Of a stretch of DNA of 64,000 bases, positions 59,540 through 64,000 are shown piece by piece; the stretch's first letter is position 1, and the number at the start of each line of letters is the position of its first letter. The notes beneath the pieces were generated by a model. That model was given only the letters and a program-made list of their open reading frames with translations, searched no databases and had not been told where the DNA came from. The stretch lies in NCBI GenBank assembly GCA_021740845.1, contig JAIOYZ010000001.1, forward strand, positions 1 to 64,000. The letters are read 5' to 3'. The position numbers were made by a program, and so were the translations under genes. This DNA comes from Bacteroidia bacterium (GTDB taxonomy: Bacteria; Bacteroidota; Bacteroidia; UKL13-3).

Positions 59540-59935
59540 TGGGTATTTGTCGTTGGTCTTTGGTTTGGTCTTTGGTCGTTTGTCATTTGTAGTTGGTCTT
59601 TGGTCATTCGTCGTTGGTCGTTGGTTTTTGGGTCGGTTTGAACCGAAATTAAGAAGCGAGAAACGAGAAACGAGAAACGAGAAGCGAGAAAGAGTCCAGA
59701 ATCCAGAATCCAGAATCCAGCCTGCCCGAAGGAGCTTCAGCGAAGGCGGGAATCCAGAAACCAGACCATAGAACTTAAACGATTAAACGCATAAACGATT
59801 AAACAAAAAAACTTGCCCAAAGATGAAACAACAATCTAAGAGAAACAACAGCCAACAGCCAGCAGCCAGCAGCCAGAGGCAGCAGCCAGCAGCCAACAGC
59901 CAGCAGCCAGCAGCCAGCAGCCAGCAGCCTAAAAA
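59540..59935. repeat. Low-complexity repeat array related to the left end
   Basis: Composed of TTGGTCTTTGGTCGTT-type words, GAAACGAGAAACGAGAAGCGAG runs, CAGAATCCAGAATCCAG, AACGATTAAACGCATAAACG and tandem CAGCCAGCAGCCAGCAGCC. Most are reverse complements of the words at 1-770 (for example CTCTGGATTCTGGACTC and TTTATGCGTTTAA). A GGTTTGAACC copy lies at 59635-59644. No gene. Confidence 0.85.
59721..59751. repeat. GC-rich imperfect palindrome inside repeat array
   Basis: CCTGCCCGAAGGAGCTTCAG followed by CGAAGGCGGGA. The flanks are CAGAATCCAG and AATCCAG, so it looks inserted into the CAGAATC repeat. GC content is far above the surroundings. Related in style to the palindromes inside the tRNA-derived copies. 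Confidence 0.6.
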
Positions 59936-60040
59936 AACATCAATTTACACCCCACCTTCAGTTTCTAGCTCTGTTTGAACCAAGAAAATGCAAGTAAAAA
60001 TGCTTTAAATCAAAGCGATGAATAATTTCAAATAAAAAGT

Positions 60041-60071
60041 TTGGCAAAAAAGTTCAAAAGTCCTTTATTTG
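60041..60071 (+). promoter_or_regulatory. Promoter before the tRNA-Arg region
   Basis: TTG (60041-60043) and TTTATTTG (60064-60071) with a 20-bp gap fit the Bacteroidota TTTG/TAnnTTTG promoter type. It would transcribe the pseudo-tRNA and the intact tRNA-Arg. Confidence 0.6.
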
Positions 60072-60090
60072 CACCTCGATTTTGGGCACT

Positions 60091-60118
60091 TAGCCTCCCG
60101 AAGTATTGGGAGATAAAG
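60091..60118 (+). pseudogene. tRNA D-arm-like fragment
   Basis: The TTAGC-TCCCGAAGTATTGGGA-GATAAAGCC layout resembles the D arm of the pseudo-tRNA-Arg 45 bp downstream, with a decayed copy of its palindrome (60096-60111). No other tRNA parts are present. Confidence 0.5.
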
Positions 60119-60126
60119 CCACAAAT

Positions 60127-60217
60127 GGTCTCTTAGCTTCCCGAAGTTTCGGGAGATAGAGCAACGGTTTTCTAATCCGCTGGCCAGCGGACGAAGGTTC
60201 GAGTCCTACAGGGACAC
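60127..60217 (+). pseudogene. Decayed tRNA-Arg copy with two palindromic inserts
   Basis: Matches the intact tRNA-Arg at 60260 outside two inserts. In the D arm the palindrome TCCCGAAGTTTCGGGA (60139-60154) replaces CAGCTG. After the anticodon loop (TTTCTAA retained) TCCGCTGGCCAGCGGA (60176-60191) replaces the stem and variable bases. The T stem (CCTAC) and the acceptor (AGGGACA) each carry a mismatch, so it is probably nonfunctional. Confidence 0.8.
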
Positions 60218-60259
60218 AAGATATTGAGTTGGTTTTATCTCATTAAAAATGAAACAAAT

Positions 60260-60336
60260 GGTCTCTTAGCTCAGCTGGATAGAGCAACGGTTTTCTAAAC
60301 CGTAGGTCGAAGGTTCGAGTCCTTCAGGGACTACCA
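60260..60336 (+). tRNA. tRNA-Arg (anticodon TCT)
   Basis: Intact cloverleaf with acceptor GGTCTCT/AGGGACT (G-T first pair, one G-U), D stem GCTC/GAGC, anticodon stem ACGGT/ACCGT around TTTCTAA (anticodon TCT), T arm GAAGGTTCGAGTCCTTC. The 3' CCA is encoded (60334-60336). A strong terminator follows 12 bp later. Confidence 0.93.
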
Positions 60337-60348
60337 GCATTTTGTCAG

Positions 60349-60388
60349 AAAGCCTGTCAGACAGTTAGTTTGACAGGCTTTTTATTTT
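60349..60388 (+). terminator. Terminator of tRNA-Arg
   Basis: AAAGCCTGTCA (60349-60359) and TGACAGGCTTT (60371-60381) form an 11-bp perfect stem with an 11-nt loop, followed by TTATTTT. Confidence 0.92.
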
Positions 60389-60572
60389 CAGGGGACAAGG
60401 GCGGGGACATTTTTTATTTAATTGTTTTTATTTGTTTAATCTTAAAAATTGGAACAAATCCCAAATAATCAAAAAAATATGTTTGAAAAAAAGGTTTACT
60501 AATTGTTAAAAATGATTCTTAAAACTAACTTATAATTGAAATTAGAGTAGGAAAAAAATAATTTAATTTTGT

Positions 60573-61262
60573 ATGCTTTACGAAAGACAAATAATACTTG
60601 ATAAAATTTTAGGATGTTTAAATGGAAAAGACACTTATGGAATTGGCATTTTACTGAGGGAAACAAGGATTCTTTTAGAATTAGAAGAAAATAAGAACAA
60701 ATATGAAACTTTACGTTTTTATTGTACCTGGTCATTACACAATTCTCTTGATAGAAATCCTTTATTATATGATATTTTGGATAAAATTAATATTGGCTTT
60801 GCATTATTAAATAATAATGAAGTAAATGAAAATGGCAGAAATCATATGTCTGAAGTTATTGACGCACTTCAATTGGAAAGTTTGCAAGATGACTTTGTTA
60901 AACTATTAAACACGTATTTTAAACTAAATAAGTTTTTAATAGAGATTACAAATTATATTATGTCGAATGATTTTTTAATAAAAGTCTTTGAAAATGTAAT
61001 TCATAAAAAAATTTATTATTCTGAAAATGTTGGAGCTAAGTTACTTAATAAAATGAAGTCTACAATTGAAAATACGGTAAAAATAAATGAAATTAGAAGT
61101 TCATTTATTGATGAGAGTATTGAAAATATTGATTTAAGAATAAAGAAATCAAATTCAACTATAGTGCATTCAATTACTATAAGCCAAGTAAGCGAAAGAG
61201 CGGTTACTTTTACATTGACAACTCAAAGTCAAGGGAAAATTATAGGAAATGTATATTTTTAA
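60573..61262 (+). CDS. Hypothetical protein of low-GC island
   Basis: Unrecognised 229-residue protein of high Asn/Ile/Lys content (MLYERQIILDKILGCLNGKD, FENVIHKKIYYSENVGAK). No signal peptide or membrane segment. It stands directly after tRNA-Arg, is much more AT-rich than core genes, and lies next to the rolling-circle replication remnant, so it is probably part of a mobile element. Its C-terminal portion has beta strands (STIVHSITISQVSERAVTFTL). Confidence 0.65.
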   Translation: MLYERQIILDKILGCLNGKDTYGIGILLRETRILLELEENKNKYETLRFYCTWSLHNSLDRNPLLYDILDKINIGFALLNNNEVNENGRNHMSEVIDALQLESLQDDFVKLLNTYFKLNKFLIEITNYIMSNDFLIKVFENVIHKKIYYSENVGAKLLNKMKSTIENTVKINEIRSSFIDESIENIDLRIKKSNSTIVHSITISQVSERAVTFTLTTQSQGKIIGNVYF

Positions 61263-61623
61263 TATCATGTTGTTTTTAAAAAGATTTTAATCGGAATAAG
61301 GCTTAAGTAAACATTATCAATTTTAGAATTGAATTGTTAATTTTAAAAAAATCCTTTTTGCAAAAAGAAGGCTCTGAATTGATTGTTTTAACGTTATTTG
61401 GCATAAAACAATTAAAATAAAACTAACAAATTGAAACATTTCTTTTTTAATTTATAATTACAATAAGCTTTCAAATGAAACCAGCCTTAAAAGAATTATC
61501 CCTATAACTTGCCTTTACAATTAATACACAGTCAAAGTCCCAAACAATCCACAACATTTGGTAAATCAATTTTATTGTGAAAAGTGTGGGAGTATTTAAC
61601 TTGGAATTTTGCAAAGTAAAAAG
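61263..61623. other. AT-rich intergenic region
   Basis: About 360 bp of very AT-rich DNA with A/T runs; no gene or recognised element. Confidence 0.5.
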
Positions 61624-61845
61624 CTATTTCAATTTTTCTTCGTGATTTATTTCTTTAGCTATATTTATTGCACCTTGAAGGAATATTTCTAATATTGGAT
61701 TTGAGTAAATAGCTAAAACTACTAACTCCATTTCTGCCGATGAAAAATTAGAAATACTATACTTTTCCTCTCCATCTGGCATTTTATAAAAAGCCAAATA
61801 TGGCTGATTGTTTCTCTCTAATTCTTTTTCTATTCTGTTTTTCAT
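61624..61845 (-). CDS. Small protein coupled to the replication-gene remnant
   Basis: A 73-residue protein (MKNRIEKELERNNQPYLAFY start, then NPILEIFLQGAINIAKEINH). Its ATG overlaps the stop of the upstream replication-gene remnant (ATGA, 61842-61845), the usual coupling of phage/plasmid genes. Possibly a phage accessory protein; not recognised. Confidence 0.6.
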   Translation of the reverse strand: MKNRIEKELERNNQPYLAFYKMPDGEEKYSISNFSSAEMELVVLAIYSNPILEIFLQGAINIAKEINHEEKLK

Positions 61846-62340
61846 AAGTTGTTTTGATTAAATTTTATTGATTGATTTTTTTCTTTTAATCGGTCGTAAA
61901 ACCTAAATGTTGTTTTGTCTAAGGGAATGAGGTGGAGGATTGTATATTCCATAGGGATTACTTTTATCTCTTTCCCTTTTAAACTTTGCAGCTCTTTAAG
62001 GAACTCCATTCCAGTATAAAAGCCCGTGTTTAAGTTTGAAACACCTTGAGAGCAATTCCATACTTGACAACTGAATTGAGCTATGTTTTTGGTAATGTAC
62101 TTTGTGAGGTAGGAGGGAATTGACCTTGGATTTTTTAAAGCAATTCTTTTTACATCAAAAAGCCGAAGAGGGTTTGAAATTTTCTTCCCTTGGATGAATT
62201 CCGCTTATTGCTTACAACTCTATACCGTATTTCCATACTTTTTTAATATCCCAGAATTTATCAGTAATTAAATGAAAGTGGATATTTCCCTCAAAAACTT
62301 CGTTACTTATTTGTTTCTGATTACCCACTTAGCATAGTAA
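61842..62340 (-). pseudogene. Rolling-circle replication initiator (HUH) remnant
   Basis: The minus strand shows YYAKWVIRNK, then in a shifted frame GNIHFHLITDKFWD, which carries the HUH metal-binding His pair (HFH). After a stop and another frame change comes RSIPSYLTKYITKNIAQFSC, which holds the catalytic Tyr/Lys helix. The last frame runs about 107 codons to a stop at 61842. Frame breaks near 62305 and 62165-62185 make it nonfunctional. It resembles Rep proteins of small ssDNA phages or rolling-circle plasmids. Confidence 0.72.
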
Positions 62341-62448
62341 AGTTATTTTCACAGGCATATACCGCAAATTATAATAGATTGTATAACTTTATTGCTCATA
62401 TATAACCGTTATAAACAACCCCAAAAAACGACCGAGAACCAGAAATAA

Positions 62449-63024
62449 ATGGAAAAAATTATAAAGCATTTCGACAAATACCTTCCTTTGGGCGACAACG
62501 AAAAAGAAGCCTTGACAAGTCGGTTGACGGAGCGTAAAATAAAACGGAAACAATACATTTTACAAGAGGGCGACACTTGCAAGTATTTTAGTTACGTTGT
62601 TGATGGGTGTTTTAAAACTTATGGAGTGGACAATTCTGGCAAAGAACATAACCTTCTATTTACTGCCGAGGACGACTGGATTACGGATATTGACAGCTTA
62701 CACAAAGAGCGACCCTCCAAATTGTTTATTGAGGCAGTTGAACCTTCTGTTATTCTTCAAATATCTAAAGGCGACCTTTGGTATTTATACACCAATTATC
62801 CAAAGTTTGACAGGAACTTCCGAGTAATTATCGAAGACAAATATATTGAACTTCAAAACCGACTTCTTCAAACTTTCAGCACGACGGCATACCAACGCTA
62901 TGAAAGTTTCTTGGATCAATATCCGAACCTTGCTAACCGATTACCCAATACACAAATTGCATCCTATCTTGGAATTACTCCCGAATTTTTAAGTAAAATA
63001 AGGAACGAGAGAGCAATAGAATAA
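62449..63024 (+). CDS. Crp/Fnr-family transcriptional regulator
   Basis: A 191-residue regulator: KQYILQEGDTCKYFSYVVDG and VDNSGKEHNLLFTAEDDWIT in the effector domain; LPNTQIASYLGITPEFLSKIR as the HTH at the C terminus. No iron-sulphur cysteine set is visible. It starts a group with an NAD(P)-binding protein and a lipoprotein, which may be its targets. Codon use (CGA, GAC rich) resembles the regulator at 55636, suggesting a related source. Confidence 0.88.
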   Translation: MEKIIKHFDKYLPLGDNEKEALTSRLTERKIKRKQYILQEGDTCKYFSYVVDGCFKTYGVDNSGKEHNLLFTAEDDWITDIDSLHKERPSKLFIEAVEPSVILQISKGDLWYLYTNYPKFDRNFRVIIEDKYIELQNRLLQTFSTTAYQRYESFLDQYPNLANRLPNTQIASYLGITPEFLSKIRNERAIE

Positions 63025-63140
63025 ATTACCCTTAATCTACATTAAGACTATTTCTTAAACCAGTTCATAGGTGTGTGCTTTGCTTTCATCTCATCTTTGT
63101 ATTGTCAATTTTGACATAAAACAAATTCAATACAACAGAT

Positions 63141-63803
63141 ATGAATAATTCAAAAACAACAGTAGCGGTAATTGGACTTGGCAACATTGGGAAAGCCATC
63201 GCAACAAATCTAGTAAAAGGAAATCATACCGTAATTCTTGCTTCAAGAGATAACGAGAAAACAAAATCATTAGCAGAACAATTGGGCAACCTGGCTACCA
63301 CGAAAGAAATAGTGGATGCTATAAAAGAAGCGGAAGTTATTATTCCTGCTATTTATTTCAACGCCTTAAAAGATTTTTTTCAAACGTTTTCAAAAGAACT
63401 GGACGGAAAAATAATTATTGATGTATCAAATCCCATTGCTCCTGATGGGAATGGTGGGTTCAAGAAAATTATTGCCGAAAATGAATCCGCTGGAAAAATT
63501 CTTTCTGATTTAATTCCCAAAAACGCTAAACTAATTAAGGCTTTTGGAACTTTAGGTGCTGTTTCACTAATAAATTCATCATTTAATGAGCCTGATAAAA
63601 AAGTTCTTTTTTATGCTTCCGATAGCACCAATAGTAGCCAACAAATTGAAGAGCTTATTACAAGTAGTGGTTTCGTTCCAATCAACGTTGGAGGTATTGA
63701 CCAGTCAATAAAAATAGAAGTATTTGGCGACCTGCATGAATTTGGAGCTTTGGGCAAACCTGTTTCACTTGCCGAAGCGAAAAGCAAAATTTCTCACTCA
63801 TAA
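63141..63803 (+). CDS. NAD(P)-binding oxidoreductase (F420-type Rossmann)
   Basis: A 220-residue protein: VAVIGLGNIGKAIATNLVKGN is the dinucleotide loop at residues 9-29, and IIIDVSNPIAPDGNGGFK and LIKAFGTLGA are the substrate-side blocks of the NADPH-dependent F420-oxidoreductase/dinucleotide-binding family. Cofactor F420 itself is unlikely in this host, so it may reduce another substrate. Probably co-regulated with the Crp-type gene upstream. Confidence 0.83.
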   Translation: MNNSKTTVAVIGLGNIGKAIATNLVKGNHTVILASRDNEKTKSLAEQLGNLATTKEIVDAIKEAEVIIPAIYFNALKDFFQTFSKELDGKIIIDVSNPIAPDGNGGFKKIIAENESAGKILSDLIPKNAKLIKAFGTLGAVSLINSSFNEPDKKVLFYASDSTNSSQQIEELITSSGFVPINVGGIDQSIKIEVFGDLHEFGALGKPVSLAEAKSKISHS

Positions 63804-63813
63804 AAACAATGTA

Positions 63814-64000
63814 ATGAAACAATTAATAATATCTGCAATGTTGCTTATATCTATAGCATCTTGCCAAAACGAAACAAAAAATCAATCAAAAAATTCAACA
63901 CAAGATAATATGGAACAGTCAACAGAAAAATCAGCATTAGAAAAATTACTTTTCTCTTATCGTGATGCTTTAAACACATCAGACGTAAATAAAGTATTGC
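63814..64000 (+). CDS. Lipoprotein, SnoaL/NTF2-like (partial)
   Basis: Open frame from ATG 63814 to the window edge with lipobox IASC (C17). The signal reads MKQLIISAMLLISIASC, followed by a polar linker and LEKLLFSYRDALNTSDVNK, the first helix of an SnoaL/nuclear-transport-factor-like domain. The gene is truncated by the window end. It is 10 bp after the oxidoreductase gene, so it is part of the same operon. Confidence 0.7.
   Translation, partial: MKQLIISAMLLISIASCQNETKNQSKNSTQDNMEQSTEKSALEKLLFSYRDALNTSDVNKVL

Noticed and set aside
59547-59771. 74-codon plus-strand frame in the right-end repeat array
   Set aside because: Encodes low-complexity repeats of the array (the VVGLWSFVVGRW type) only.

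Overview
The window looks like a chromosome segment of an AT-rich, gliding or surface-active member of the Bacteroidota. Evidence for this: C-terminal type IX secretion (T9SS) sorting domains (31885-32862 and 43500-50237), an LruC-domain lipoprotein, a GSCFA protein, a GldN-like protein, LytTR/propeller-type two-component genes, promoters of the TTTG/TAnnTTTG type, and kynA-type tryptophan dioxygenase. No rRNA is present. There are two intact tRNA genes: Met(CAT) at 19183 and Arg(TCT) at 60260.

Layout. 1-770 is a three-copy repeat array. 774-18968 is dense housekeeping content: stress proteins, rnhA, corA, kynA, rfbC, msrC, an MFS transporter, nth, dprA, an alkaline phosphatase and a GH25 lysozyme. 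19183-20035 is a tRNA-Met gene whose 3' half and terminator have been amplified in tandem with repeat DNA. 20340-24330 carries two toxin-antitoxin pairs, a toxin remnant and a three-copy dispersed repeat. 24376-35477 holds small enzymes, a membrane/SDR operon, an ECF sigma factor, an ArsR-SRPBCC-DoxX operon with a visible double operator, and secreted proteins. 39608-50237 pairs a LytTR response regulator and a propeller histidine kinase with a 2245-residue T9SS cell-surface protein.

The most unusual parts are two blocks (35613-39600 and 51241-56606) in which small minus-strand genes of mixed and foreign character are each followed by a structured 110-150 bp element. The better ones (38629-38754 and 52781-52909) are long imperfect hairpins with TAAC...GTTA ends, like integron attC sites. 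Four copies of another repeat (C) sit just upstream of the first gene of each group. No integrase is visible. I read these as integrase-less cassette clusters carrying an orphan CDI immunity protein, a DUF4160/DUF2442 pair, an acetyltransferase with a small partner, LRR-like and membrane proteins.

The end of the window (59540-64000) repeats the repeat family of the left end in opposite orientation. It then shows a decayed tRNA-Arg copy with GC-rich palindromes inserted in its arms, the intact tRNA-Arg, a low-GC hypothetical gene, a broken HUH replication-initiator gene of a rolling-circle phage or plasmid with its coupled small gene, and a Crp/Fnr-oxidoreductase-lipoprotein group cut by the window edge.

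Running through the whole window is a dispersed near-palindrome, GGTTYRAACC (longest consensus TTGGTTCAAACCGAA), counted by eye 24 times in genes and between them, far more than base composition predicts.
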